64,000 bases of DNA from Candidatus Altimarinota bacterium (GTDB lineage Bacteria > Patescibacteriota > Gracilibacteria > JAUYGZ01): contig JARGOK010000002.1 of the NCBI GenBank assembly GCA_029233985.1, positions 434,001 through 498,000 on the forward strand. Reading direction: 5' to 3'. Shown here piece after piece: positions 34,130 through 42,775 of this stretch. Positions within the stretch are counted from its first letter, which is position 1. Each line of letters starts with the position of its first letter. The notes beneath the pieces were generated by a model. The model saw only the letters and a program-made list of their open reading frames with translations, searched no databases and was not told the DNA's origin. The position numbers and the translations under genes were made by a program.

Positions 34130-36166
34130 ATGGATTTCAAACTCCACTCCAAGTTCCAACCAGCAGGTGACCAACCCCAAGCCATTGAAAAATTGGTGAA
34201 AGGACTGGAAAAAGAAAAAAAACACCAAACACTACTCGGGGTGACCGGATCTGGAAAAACTTTTACAATGGCAAACATTGTTGCCCAACAAAACAAACCA
34301 ACGCTTGTCTTGGCTCACAATAAAACCCTTGCAGCTCAGTTGTGTCAGGAATTCCGAGATTTCTTCCCAGATAATGCCGTCTGTTATTTCGTATCATACT
34401 ACGACTATTACCAACCGGAAGCCTACATGGCTGCATCCGACACCTATATCGAAAAAGACGCCTCCATCAATGACGAGATCAACAAGTATCGTCATCAAGC
34501 AACACAAAGCCTTCTTACACGAAACGATGTCCTTATCGTGGCCTCAGTCTCTTGTATCTATGGTCTTGGACCAGTAGAAGACTACAAGGCACTCGCCATA
34601 ACCATTAATAAAGGAGAAAAAATCCCACGTGACCAAATCCTTCGGAAGCTGACAGATATTCAGTTCACCCGAAGTCATCTCGAATTCAAGCAAGGAATGT
34701 TTCATGTGCTCGGAGACAGTATAGAAATCTTCCCCAGTTCACAAGACACCCTTTACAAGCTCGATTTTTGGGGGGATGACATCGAAACCATCCACGAATG
34801 TGATTCTTTTACAGGAGAAATTATTAGAGAATTGGATACGATAACTGTCTTCCCAGCAAAGCATAATGTCACCACAGATGAAAAAATCAAAATTGCAGTT
34901 GAGGAAATTCGAAAAGAAAAAGAAGCTCAAGTAAAACACTTCAAAGATATTGGGAAAATCGTAGAAGCCGAACGAGTCAACACACGTACTGAATACGATC
35001 TCGAGATGTTGCTAGAAACTGGTTACGTTTCTGGGATTGAAAACTACGTTCGGTACTTTGGAAATCGAGAACCTGGCAAGCAACCAGCAACCCTCCTCGA
35101 TTATTTTCCAAAAGACTCCCTATTCTTCATCGATGAATCTCATATCAGTATTCCTCAAATTGGAGGCATGTTCGGAGGAAACAAATCCCGAAAAGACAAT
35201 TTGATAAATCATGGGTTCCGGCTCCCCTCTGCATACGACAACCGTCCACTCACCTTTCAAGAATTTGAAGGGCATGTTAATCAAGCCATCTATGTTTCTG
35301 CAACACCCAATAAATACGAATACGCAAACACAAAAAAAGAAGACATCATTGAACAAATTATTCGTCCAACTGGGCTTCTCGATCCGATCGTATCTGTGAG
35401 ATGCAAAGAACACCAGATCGATGACCTCATGAATGAACTTCAAGTCAGATTGAAAAAGAAAGAACGCGTCCTCATTACAACTCTTACAAAAAAACAAGCG
35501 GAAGACCTCACAGAATTTTTGAAAGAAGCAAATATAAAAGTCGAATACCTCCATTCAGATGTCGACACCATGCAAAGAATAGAAATACTCAGACAACTTC
35601 GGGTGGGAGATATCGATATCATTGTAGGAATCAACTTGCTTCGTGAAGGTCTTGATCTCCCAGAAGTATCTCTCGTCGCTATCCTCGATGCCGATAAGGA
35701 AGGCTTCCTTCGCTCACGAGATGCCCTCATCCAAACCATAGGACGTACAGCTCGCCATCTCGAAGGAACAGCCATACTCTATTCTAGAAAAAGCACCGAA
35801 AAAGATAAAGAGCTCGGTCACGCCAGAACAGAAGACGGCCTCCATCTCACCAAAGCTATGAAAGCTGCTATCGATGAAACAAGGCGTCGTCGTATCATCC
35901 AACAAGAACATAATGAAAAACACGGTATTACTCCTCAAAGTATCAAGAAAGCGATCAATTCTATCGTTGACGAAGAAAAGATGGCTATAGATGAAGCTCG
36001 CAAAGCAAAGGAAGCCTATATGAAAAAAGTACCAAAAGAAGAAATACCTCGTCTCATCCATGCCATGGAAACACAAATGCAACTCGAGGTAGAAAACCTC
36101 AACTTCGAAAAAGCTGGAGAACTCAGAGATGAGATCGATGAACTCCAAGCAAAATTAAACAAATAA
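34130..36166 (+). CDS. uvrB: UvrABC system protein B
   Basis: Damage-verifying helicase of nucleotide excision repair, 678 aa. ATG 34130 (MDFKLHSKFQPAGDQPQAIEKL) matches the usual N-terminus; the TTG at 34022 would add 36 unlike residues. It has Walker A GVTGSGKTFT, the beta-hairpin YYDYYQPEAYM, the DESH box in FIDESHISIPQIGGM, TLTKKQAEDLTEFL, the GINLLREGLDLPEVSLV and QTIGRTARH helicase motifs, and a C-terminal UVR domain (ENLNFEKAGELRDEIDEL). Two hairpins follow the stop. Confidence 0.98.
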   Translation: MDFKLHSKFQPAGDQPQAIEKLVKGLEKEKKHQTLLGVTGSGKTFTMANIVAQQNKPTLVLAHNKTLAAQLCQEFRDFFPDNAVCYFVSYYDYYQPEAYMAASDTYIEKDASINDEINKYRHQATQSLLTRNDVLIVASVSCIYGLGPVEDYKALAITINKGEKIPRDQILRKLTDIQFTRSHLEFKQGMFHVLGDSIEIFPSSQDTLYKLDFWGDDIETIHECDSFTGEIIRELDTITVFPAKHNVTTDEKIKIAVEEIRKEKEAQVKHFKDIGKIVEAERVNTRTEYDLEMLLETGYVSGIENYVRYFGNREPGKQPATLLDYFPKDSLFFIDESHISIPQIGGMFGGNKSRKDNLINHGFRLPSAYDNRPLTFQEFEGHVNQAIYVSATPNKYEYANTKKEDIIEQIIRPTGLLDPIVSVRCKEHQIDDLMNELQVRLKKKERVLITTLTKKQAEDLTEFLKEANIKVEYLHSDVDTMQRIEILRQLRVGDIDIIVGINLLREGLDLPEVSLVAILDADKEGFLRSRDALIQTIGRTARHLEGTAILYSRKSTEKDKELGHARTEDGLHLTKAMKAAIDETRRRRIIQQEHNEKHGITPQSIKKAINSIVDEEKMAIDEARKAKEAYMKKVPKEEIPRLIHAMETQMQLEVENLNFEKAGELRDEIDELQAKLNK

Positions 36167-36170
36167 GATA

Positions 36171-36200
36171 CCAACCGAAAGTGAGGATGCTTTTCCTCAC
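36171..36200. repeat. Hairpin element, copy C (truncated)
   Basis: CCAACCGAAA then GTGAGGA-TGCTTT-TCCTCAC. It shares the left end of copies A (23111) and B (24407) and, like them, starts just behind a stop codon. Confidence 0.6.
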
Positions 36201-36223
36201 CATCTCAAACCACACTATAAAAG

Positions 36224-36251
36224 AAAGGCGAAGATCATAATCCTCGCCTTT
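36224..36251 (+). terminator. Terminator of uvrB (GGCGAGGA hairpin family)
   Basis: AAAGGCGAAGA-TCATAA-TCCTCGCCTTT with one mismatch, followed by TTTT. The loop TCATAA is the same as in the hairpin at 60320. Confidence 0.8.
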
Positions 36252-36320
36252 TTTAGTAATCCAAATGAAATTTTAAAGATGTTCGATTCCCCTTTTAAGG
36301 GGTTAGGGGTCAAAGGCGAA

Positions 36321-37901
36321 CTAATACTTTCCTGCCATTCGATCCAAAATATCCATATAAGGAACGATACTCGACACCTGATGAAATTCCTTCGGACCAT
36401 GTGGGTTCGAACCCACTTGCCCCCATACTATCGCTCTTCCATCAAAGAACCGCCCATCATTCCCATGAAGTTTCCCAAGAGCAGGTGAATCTTTACCGAT
36501 CACAGATTCATACGATTCACGAAGCTTTTGAAAATGAAGGTTTTCGTGATCGATCTCCCATCCATCTCCATCATTCACTGTTGTGAGGTCCACCCCTACT
36601 TTTCGTAAAACATTTCTCATACTTTCTAACATTTCATTCACCCGCTGTGTATGTTCTGGTATTTCACGAAGGTCTATTCCAATCAAAGGTTTCGTATCCA
36701 CCTTAGCAATATTGGATTCAGGGCTAGCAAAAAATTCTATTCCATGACCAGCATGATTATCATGGTTCAGTTGTTCAGAGATTATTCCTCCCAAAACAGT
36801 CACTACAGCCATATGAGATCCGCTTACAACAAATTCAACGGTTCCTCCACCGGTCACAGAATTATAGTTTTCATCTTCTCCAATAACGACCTGCCGCAAA
36901 GAAAGGTTTTCCTCTCCAAACTCCGCAGAAAGTGCACCCGAAACGCCTATTAATTCCTCAAGAAAAGTGGGACGATCTGGGTTAAAAGCACCTGAATGCT
37001 TTGATTTTCCATGAGAGGTCATTCGAACCAATGTTCCATCCGAAGGCATATCTAGATCTGATCCAACTCGAACAAAAGAATTCACAAAACCTGTCTTCCA
37101 ATTTGACTGATCCTTTTGTCTTTGAGAAGTACGATCAGCATTAAGATTACTAATAAGAGCTCTGCAATCAGCAATAGCCTGAGAAAGTGCAAAAAAAGCA
37201 GGCATCCCGTTCTCCCCTTCTTTACTTTGCTCACCTCTATACCATCTCCACCCACGATTGGCTTCACAAATAGGACCCACTTTTATATCAGCATCCATGT
37301 GCTCTAGTTCTCCGGTCCGTTCTCCTACAATTGCCATACCAAACTCCATACCAAATTCTTTTCGAGCGACTTGCATCATATCCTTCATATTATTTCCTCT
37401 CACACTTCCATTTTCTTCACATCCTGAAAGCATCAAAACAAATGGGGGCTTTTTCCCAGGTTTTGCTTGCTGCTCTGCCATCCAGACCAACTGTGTCGCC
37501 ACAACGGTCTTCATATCTGCAGATGCTCTCCCATGAAGTTTTCCGTCTGAATCCAATCGAGGCTCAAATTGACCTTCAGACTTTGGTGGAACAACATCAT
37601 AATGACCTACCAATGCTACTTTTTCACCATTCTTTTCCGATTCACGAAACATCACCATCAATTGCGGATAAGGTTTTTCATCGGTCAATTCCATTTCAAC
37701 ATAATCTAAGGAATTCTCTTCCAAAAACGCCTTAATCATCTCATGACTCTTCAAAATATTTTCAAAATCAGCATCCTTATCTGGCATCGAAATTCCAGGA
37801 ATAGCACACAATTTCAAAGACAATTCCGTCACTCGTCGGGTTCGTTCGTCGAGCTTTACCAGCTCTTCTGTATTAGATGCAATTGGGTGGTACGTATCCA
37901 T
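36321..37901 (-). CDS. M20-family metallopeptidase (ArgE/DapE-like)
   Basis: Zn-dependent amidohydrolase, 526 aa from ATG 37901 (MDTYHPIASNTEELVKLDERTRR). Metal and catalytic motifs: GHYDVVPPKSEGQF (His/Asp), GRASADMKTVVATQ (bridging Asp), SGCEENGSVRGN (Glu base) and, near the end, GSNPHGPKEFHQVSSI (His ligand). A dimerisation domain with MTSHGKSKHSGAF sits between. It is longer than typical ArgE/DapE (about 380-410). Third gene of an operon with a GCS2-type ligase (11-bp gap) and an aminotransferase. Substrate unknown, probably a peptide-like or acylated amino acid. The inverted repeat CCCCTTTTAAGGGG lies at 36289-36302 beyond the stop. Confidence 0.85.
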   Translation of the reverse strand: MDTYHPIASNTEELVKLDERTRRVTELSLKLCAIPGISMPDKDADFENILKSHEMIKAFLEENSLDYVEMELTDEKPYPQLMVMFRESEKNGEKVALVGHYDVVPPKSEGQFEPRLDSDGKLHGRASADMKTVVATQLVWMAEQQAKPGKKPPFVLMLSGCEENGSVRGNNMKDMMQVARKEFGMEFGMAIVGERTGELEHMDADIKVGPICEANRGWRWYRGEQSKEGENGMPAFFALSQAIADCRALISNLNADRTSQRQKDQSNWKTGFVNSFVRVGSDLDMPSDGTLVRMTSHGKSKHSGAFNPDRPTFLEELIGVSGALSAEFGEENLSLRQVVIGEDENYNSVTGGGTVEFVVSGSHMAVVTVLGGIISEQLNHDNHAGHGIEFFASPESNIAKVDTKPLIGIDLREIPEHTQRVNEMLESMRNVLRKVGVDLTTVNDGDGWEIDHENLHFQKLRESYESVIGKDSPALGKLHGNDGRFFDGRAIVWGQVGSNPHGPKEFHQVSSIVPYMDILDRMAGKY

Positions 37902-37912
37902 AGTGATTAATA

Positions 37913-39568
37913 TTATGAAATAGAAGAAGGGGTCATTCGAAACCAAAGCTTTTTTGTGACCTCTAACAAGGTCCGAACAGTTTCTTGATCAGACTCTGGA
38001 AGAGAGGAAAGATCATTTTCAATCTGCTCAACTTCGAGCTGCATAGCTTTTCGAGTCCGGATTAAAAGGTCTTTTGGGTACTGATCATCTGGAAGCATAT
38101 GCTCTCGGTCTCGCTCAGTAGAAATATTATAACGATTCTCTACTTCATGACGAATCATCTCAGCAGGAGTCTTACGTAAACCATCAGCTATTTCTCGAAT
38201 ATACTCCAAATCTTCTTCACGATTAAATTCTTTCGCCAAAGGCTGAATACGATCCAAAAAAAACTTCAACATACTTCGAGCCGAAGCCTTCTTCATTCCT
38301 CCCGGGATCCAATGAAGCCGAGCATTCAAACCTCCTTGCAATACCGCCTTTTCATTGCTTTTTGCAGCCTGTAGCTCTACTTCACTATGCGTCAATTGCT
38401 GCACACATTCTGGAGACTGCGACAAATAAATAAACATCAGCTCAGCAAAAGTATGCAGTCCTTTGGTATGCTGATAAGGTGTCTGTCCCTCAAATGCTGG
38501 AGCTGTCTCAAAAACCCGTACCTCAAGACGTTCTCGAGGAGCATTGATAAACTTTGAGAGATACTCCTCTCTCCATGATTGAACCTTTTGAAAATGATCA
38601 TCACTCAGATATGGATTGACCTCACCAAAACTAGAATGTGCCCGACCAAAATCAAACAGAGCAAAAATTCGGTCTCGTGATTCTGAAAAACAAAGATCTG
38701 TTTCTGGAAAATCAGGAAGACCTTGAATCGAACCTGGTTGTGGACGCACTGGCAAATATAAATCTCGACCAGTGAGGAGATAATTATCTCTTTGAAGATT
38801 CTCAAGCTCACTTCGAAACATTTCTCCATTCCGAAAGAGTGTCGAAAGATCCATATTCGTCCGCCCAGGCCATACTTTTCCGAGCCTTGTACTATCATAC
38901 GGAGTCATAATCATCCGTTCACCAGATCCATTAAACTGTCCAAAACTAAGAGGTGAAGCAGCAGAAAGTGCAATAAGAAGTGGAACAACTAAGAGTCGCA
39001 TCCTTCCTGTTATTTGCACCATCAAATTCGTCATTTCATGTGGAGACATCCTCCGCCAAGGAGCTGAAAAATTCAAATGATCTCCAGCTGCTGCAGCCAT
39101 CTTGTCACCATAGTTTTTAACCTGATACTCATAATACGCTCGACTAAAAGACTTTGCTTGTTTTGACACATCCTCACTCGTGATATTCAGTGAACGAAGA
39201 GCTACACCTTTTTGAAGCTGTATACCAATGCCATGTTCCTCGCTCAAGCCCTGGCATGCCGCATCGAGAAGAATAGAATACAAACGTTGAACGGCAGCTG
39301 ATGCACGAGGCGTCACCAAAGGATCAGGATTCGCCTCAACCGTCATCTCCGTAACATCAGGAGTGATAAACTTCGAAATGGCAATCCCCTCTTCACCCAA
39401 TTGATGATCAATCCACTGCTTCACAGCTTGTGTAGGCTGAAGATCTCCAATCATATGAATACCCTCAAGCGTTTTAGGGTTCACAGCTATCCCTTCTGTC
39501 TCAGGCCCAATGTGTTTTTCCTGAATACCATCAGCGATCCAATCCATCTCTTGTTTACTCAGTGGCAT
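37913..39568 (-). CDS. GCS2-type glutamate--cysteine ligase-like (carboxylate-amine ligase) protein
   Basis: 551 aa. GCS2-like features are the N-terminal GPETEGIAVNP (about 21-31, in place of GxExE), and ITPDVTEMTVEANPDPLVTP (about 69-88). GDHLNFSAPWRR (about 162-173), PLLIALSAASPLSFGQFNG (about 196-214) and an LEVRVFETAPAF strand also fit. GCS2 enzymes make gamma-glutamyl or similar amide bonds with ATP. The match is by motif, the sequence is divergent, and the amine substrate is unknown. It sits between an aminotransferase (12-bp gap) and an M20 peptidase (11-bp gap), so all three should act in one pathway. Confidence 0.7.
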   Translation of the reverse strand: MPLSKQEMDWIADGIQEKHIGPETEGIAVNPKTLEGIHMIGDLQPTQAVKQWIDHQLGEEGIAISKFITPDVTEMTVEANPDPLVTPRASAAVQRLYSILLDAACQGLSEEHGIGIQLQKGVALRSLNITSEDVSKQAKSFSRAYYEYQVKNYGDKMAAAAGDHLNFSAPWRRMSPHEMTNLMVQITGRMRLLVVPLLIALSAASPLSFGQFNGSGERMIMTPYDSTRLGKVWPGRTNMDLSTLFRNGEMFRSELENLQRDNYLLTGRDLYLPVRPQPGSIQGLPDFPETDLCFSESRDRIFALFDFGRAHSSFGEVNPYLSDDHFQKVQSWREEYLSKFINAPRERLEVRVFETAPAFEGQTPYQHTKGLHTFAELMFIYLSQSPECVQQLTHSEVELQAAKSNEKAVLQGGLNARLHWIPGGMKKASARSMLKFFLDRIQPLAKEFNREEDLEYIREIADGLRKTPAEMIRHEVENRYNISTERDREHMLPDDQYPKDLLIRTRKAMQLEVEQIENDLSSLPESDQETVRTLLEVTKKLWFRMTPSSIS

Positions 39569-39580
39569 AAAAAGAAAAAA

Positions 39581-41008
39581 TTATGCAGATAAAAGTTTTT
39601 TAAAAATCTCTCCCAGTTTATTGATATCTTCCAAAGTCGCAGCAGCCGACACACGAATAAGCGGTCCTGCTTCAGCACCAGAACGGAACATTGCACCTGG
39701 TGCCCCAACTACTCCATGGTCTTTTACCAGACGCTGACTCACCTGTGCTGGATCTATGACAGGCCCCCCATCTGTATCCTTGATAAGAGGCTGACCATCC
39801 GCATCCACTAGACCAATCACCGCATAAAAAGACCCACCAACACTACACGGAAGCCCCAAATCATCACACATTTTTCGAATCGCCTGCCGAGCTGTTTCAA
39901 GAGCCAAGTATCGAGGTCCCATTGCTTCATGGAGATGAAGACCAGGTTGCTCATCATTTTCTTGTTTAAAAGTATGGAGTGCTGCAGCAGCAAGAGCTTC
40001 ATCTGGACGCGGGTAAGCATTCCGAAGTTTCAATTTTGCATAGGATTCCATCATCACTTCTTTTGCCATTTCATCTTGTCCACTTGGAGCCATCCACATC
40101 AAGGTCCCAGTCTTTTTTTGCGAGCTAATAACTTTCGTTTCTCCCACCAACATACCCACATAAGCAAAAGCTTCAGGAGAAAGCTCTTTCTCCAACCATC
40201 CCATAGGAACAGACTCTGCATGTCCTTCAGGAGCCAATGGAGAATAAAATGCATCAATAAGCACAGGTAAATCTTTTGAAGCTGCCATTTCAATCATTTT
40301 TTTGAGCTCATTTCTATCCATCCCCACTCCAGTCGGATTACTCGGCACAATAGTAACTACTGCAGAAGGATACTGGCCTTGTTTTTCCAAGTACTCTAGA
40401 CTCTGCTCCAAACCAGATGCTGTCATCTGTAGACCACTTCCTGGCTGAACTGGAGCATTCACAATCTTCAATCCATGTTCTGAAGGCTTGCAATATGGCT
40501 TATAACCTGACCAAGCCATCGGATCAAGGATCAATCCATGAGCCTTTCCAGGAGCAGATTCTACTGCTCTTTTTTTCATAGCAGAAAAAAAGAAATCAAG
40601 GGCCATACGCCCTGAAACGGTTTGAATACTTTTTACAGGAGTATCTGTAATTCCCCAACTCTTCGCTAAAATATCAGTCACTGCAGAAAACTGTTGTTGA
40701 TATTTATCATGATGACCAAATAAACTTGTATCAATCCATGGAAATACATCCTTGAGAGCTCCCTTACGAATATCTCCCATCCACTTTGCTAACTCATCTG
40801 ATAGTGGCTGATTCGTATCTGCAATATCACCTGCTGACTGATCGATAATCATCTTTCCATTTTCAGCTAATTCTTGAGCAAGCTTCTTCAAATCTGGCAA
40901 GGTAGGAAGTCCCAAATCAACAGCAGGTCTCACTTCTTGAAAACCTTTATTATTCGACAAATACGCTTCCATCGCACGCTCGGATGGAGACATTTCAGGA
41001 GTACTCAT
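39581..41008 (-). CDS. PLP-dependent class I/II aminotransferase
   Basis: 475 aa, fold-type I. TVSGRMALDFFFSAMKKR is the region that binds the cofactor phosphate, VTIVPSNPTGVGMDRNELKKM (about 218-238) holds the conserved Asn-Pro, and PVLIDAFYSPLAP has the Asp-x-x-Tyr pattern. GETKVISSQKKTGTLMWMAP (about 287-306) should contain the Schiff-base Lys. VSAAATLEDINKL near the end follows the substrate Arg (IRVS). First gene of a three-gene operon with the GCS2-type ligase and M20 peptidase. The amino acid substrate cannot be named. Confidence 0.85.
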   Translation of the reverse strand: MSTPEMSPSERAMEAYLSNNKGFQEVRPAVDLGLPTLPDLKKLAQELAENGKMIIDQSAGDIADTNQPLSDELAKWMGDIRKGALKDVFPWIDTSLFGHHDKYQQQFSAVTDILAKSWGITDTPVKSIQTVSGRMALDFFFSAMKKRAVESAPGKAHGLILDPMAWSGYKPYCKPSEHGLKIVNAPVQPGSGLQMTASGLEQSLEYLEKQGQYPSAVVTIVPSNPTGVGMDRNELKKMIEMAASKDLPVLIDAFYSPLAPEGHAESVPMGWLEKELSPEAFAYVGMLVGETKVISSQKKTGTLMWMAPSGQDEMAKEVMMESYAKLKLRNAYPRPDEALAAAALHTFKQENDEQPGLHLHEAMGPRYLALETARQAIRKMCDDLGLPCSVGGSFYAVIGLVDADGQPLIKDTDGGPVIDPAQVSQRLVKDHGVVGAPGAMFRSGAEAGPLIRVSAAATLEDINKLGEIFKKLLSA

Positions 41009-41163
41009 AATGAAAATATTAAGAATGAGAAAGGGAGATCTCAGTGCTATCGATTTTTGTGTGACGTGATGATAAAGTGTGAACAGACATTGTCAAGAAA
41101 GTTCAACACTCATCTAAATAGTGGACTTCAAATCATTACTCGCTATTCTTAACTCCCAAACCA

Positions 41164-41610
41164 ATGCTCAAAGACAAACTCTATGCCGATATCATCACTG
41201 CTATGAAATCAGGAGACTCACTCAAAAAAGAAGCTCTCAAAATGGTCAAAGCAGAAATTATGAAATTCGAAGTCTCAGGTGCCGAAATGATAGCCGATGA
41301 TGAAAAAGTATTAGAGATCCTCGGGCGAGCAGTCAAACAACGAAAAGAAGCCGCTGAAGGATTCACTCAAGGTGGAAACACTGAAGCTGCCGAAAAAGAA
41401 ATGCAAGAAGCTGCCATTTATGCTGAATACCTTCCCGAACAAATGGGAGAAGAAGAAGTAAAAAAAATTGTCGAAGAAACCATCGCAGAAGTTGGAGCTG
41501 CTGGACCTTCTGATATGGGGAAAGTAATGGGAGCCATCATGCCAAAGGTAAAAGGAAAAGCTGATGGAGGACTGGTGAAGCAACTTGTTCAGTCTTGTTT
41601 AAATGAATAA
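41164..41610 (+). CDS. GatB/YqeY domain protein
   Basis: 148-aa stand-alone YqeY protein, the helical domain also found at the C-terminus of GatB. MLKDKLYADIITAMKSGDSLKKEALKMVKAEI is the usual N-terminus, with RAVKQRKEAAEGFTQGG and AEYLPEQMGEEEVKKIVEETIAEVGA following. SDMGKVMGAIMPKVKGKADGGLVKQLV closes the domain. Its role is presumed tRNA-related. Its leader has weak 7-bp units (41134-41161), and a clear terminator follows. Confidence 0.94.
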   Translation: MLKDKLYADIITAMKSGDSLKKEALKMVKAEIMKFEVSGAEMIADDEKVLEILGRAVKQRKEAAEGFTQGGNTEAAEKEMQEAAIYAEYLPEQMGEEEVKKIVEETIAEVGAAGPSDMGKVMGAIMPKVKGKADGGLVKQLVQSCLNE

Positions 41611-41622
41611 GATAAAATGAAA

Positions 41623-41644
41623 AACCCGCGCCGAATCGCGGGTT
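41623..41644. terminator. Terminator after yqeY
   Basis: AACCCGCG / CGCGGGTT, a perfect 8-bp GC-rich stem with loop CCGAAT, 13 bp after the yqeY stop and also downstream of the convergent 43-aa gene. Confidence 0.85.
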
Positions 41645-41679
41645 ATCTCTTCATAGCGGAAGGCCGAGAAGAATCCTCA

Positions 41680-41811
41680 TCACTGGTTAATAGCGATGAG
41701 GAAAGCGGCTAAGCAAACTACTATACCGCCTATAAGGAACATCGCCCTCGTAACACCACTATACTTCATAGCTTCGTCCAATTCAGGTCCTGTCATCTTC
41801 TTCTGAGTCAT
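41680..41811 (-). CDS. 43-aa single-pass membrane protein
   Basis: A short gene that begins at ATG 41811 with MTQKKMTGPELDEAMKYSGV and continues into one hydrophobic helix (about 24-41) ending IAINQ and TGA. AAAGGAGATT lies 5-6 bases before the ATG, the only strong Shine-Dalgarno site I found in the window. A soluble head plus one helix suggests a small regulator or subunit of a membrane complex. No family is recognised. Confidence 0.75.
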   Translation of the reverse strand: MTQKKMTGPELDEAMKYSGVTRAMFLIGGIVVCLAAFLIAINQ

Positions 41812-41901
41812 AATAATCTCCTTTCTTAGTGAGATTAAGGTTTAAACGGAGAAGAATTCTATCAAACAAAACAGTATTTGTCAATCACTGACAACAGTAT
41901 T

Positions 41902-42729
41902 TTATTTCGTCTTCCCAGTCTTCATATCCATCACCTGGTACTTTCCATCACATATCGCCACGACTTTCACTTCATCAGATTCAGATAAAACACTTGGGTC
42001 TCCATAATATGTCGTTTGCTCTTGGTAAGGACAAACCACACGAGAAAGGAGAACAAAATCCTTCCCAACTTTTTTAAACACCAAAAAACTCCCCCAGCTT
42101 GAAAACCATTGAAGTGCTGCTAATTCCGTAAACCCATCTTTAACACGGAGCGTCAGAGAAGGGAGAGGAAAGGTATCTTGAATCATTTCTGGATCTTCCT
42201 TCATGCCTTTTTTAAAGCTCTCAAAAGTCTGTTGACCAACACTCACCATTTCAGAAACTTCCTTTCGAGCTTTCTTTGCATCCCCATCTCCCTCCCACAC
42301 AAGCTCTATCTGAACAACACTCTCTTTAGAAATTTTCTTTTGAGACATTTTCAATGAAGTCCTTTTTTCACGATTTTTTCTTAAATCTCTCCAGTCTTTC
42401 GAAGACTTCCTTCCCTTCACAACATGTCGAGGCACTCGTATTTCTTGAAGAATTACTTTTTTCCCATCTTTCATCACAAACAACCTCGTCACATCTTGTC
42501 CTTTTTCATCCCAACGAATCTCCACATCCAAACCATCAATAAGAGCAATAACATTTGGTAAGACCTTTTTCTCCAAAACTTCAGCAAGCTTCGTTCGGTC
42601 TTGCGCCATCACCCTTTCCGGTTCAAAGACAGAGTGAAAGACAAATACGACTCCCAATAGGACCAACAATCTTTGTACATCTTCAAAAGAAAACGATTCT
42701 TGATCACGGGCTAATAATGATTCGAGCAT
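41902..42729 (-). CDS. Hypothetical anchored extracytoplasmic protein, 275 aa
   Basis: Unrecognised. One hydrophobic segment near the N-terminus (about 21-36; LLVLLGVVFVFHSVF) would anchor it. The rest is Lys/Glu-rich with a beta-strand pattern and a central SFKKGMKEDPEMIQDTFPLPSLTLRV. Two cysteines late in the protein (RVVCPYQEQ, AICDGKYQV) could pair. It lies head-to-tail 46 bp downstream of rarA. Directly after the stop, TTGTCA-ATCAC-TGACAA (41878-41894) is flanked by ACAGTATTT direct repeats. Confidence 0.65.
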   Translation of the reverse strand: MLESLLARDQESFSFEDVQRLLVLLGVVFVFHSVFEPERVMAQDRTKLAEVLEKKVLPNVIALIDGLDVEIRWDEKGQDVTRLFVMKDGKKVILQEIRVPRHVVKGRKSSKDWRDLRKNREKRTSLKMSQKKISKESVVQIELVWEGDGDAKKARKEVSEMVSVGQQTFESFKKGMKEDPEMIQDTFPLPSLTLRVKDGFTELAALQWFSSWGSFLVFKKVGKDFVLLSRVVCPYQEQTTYYGDPSVLSESDEVKVVAICDGKYQVMDMKTGKTK

Positions 42730-42775
42730 ACAAAATAATCACAGACTAAGACTCATTTATAACACATCTCAATAC

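Noticed and set aside
37331-37735. 134-aa plus-strand frame
   Set aside because: Antisense to the M20 peptidase, whose metal-binding motifs are intact across the same region.
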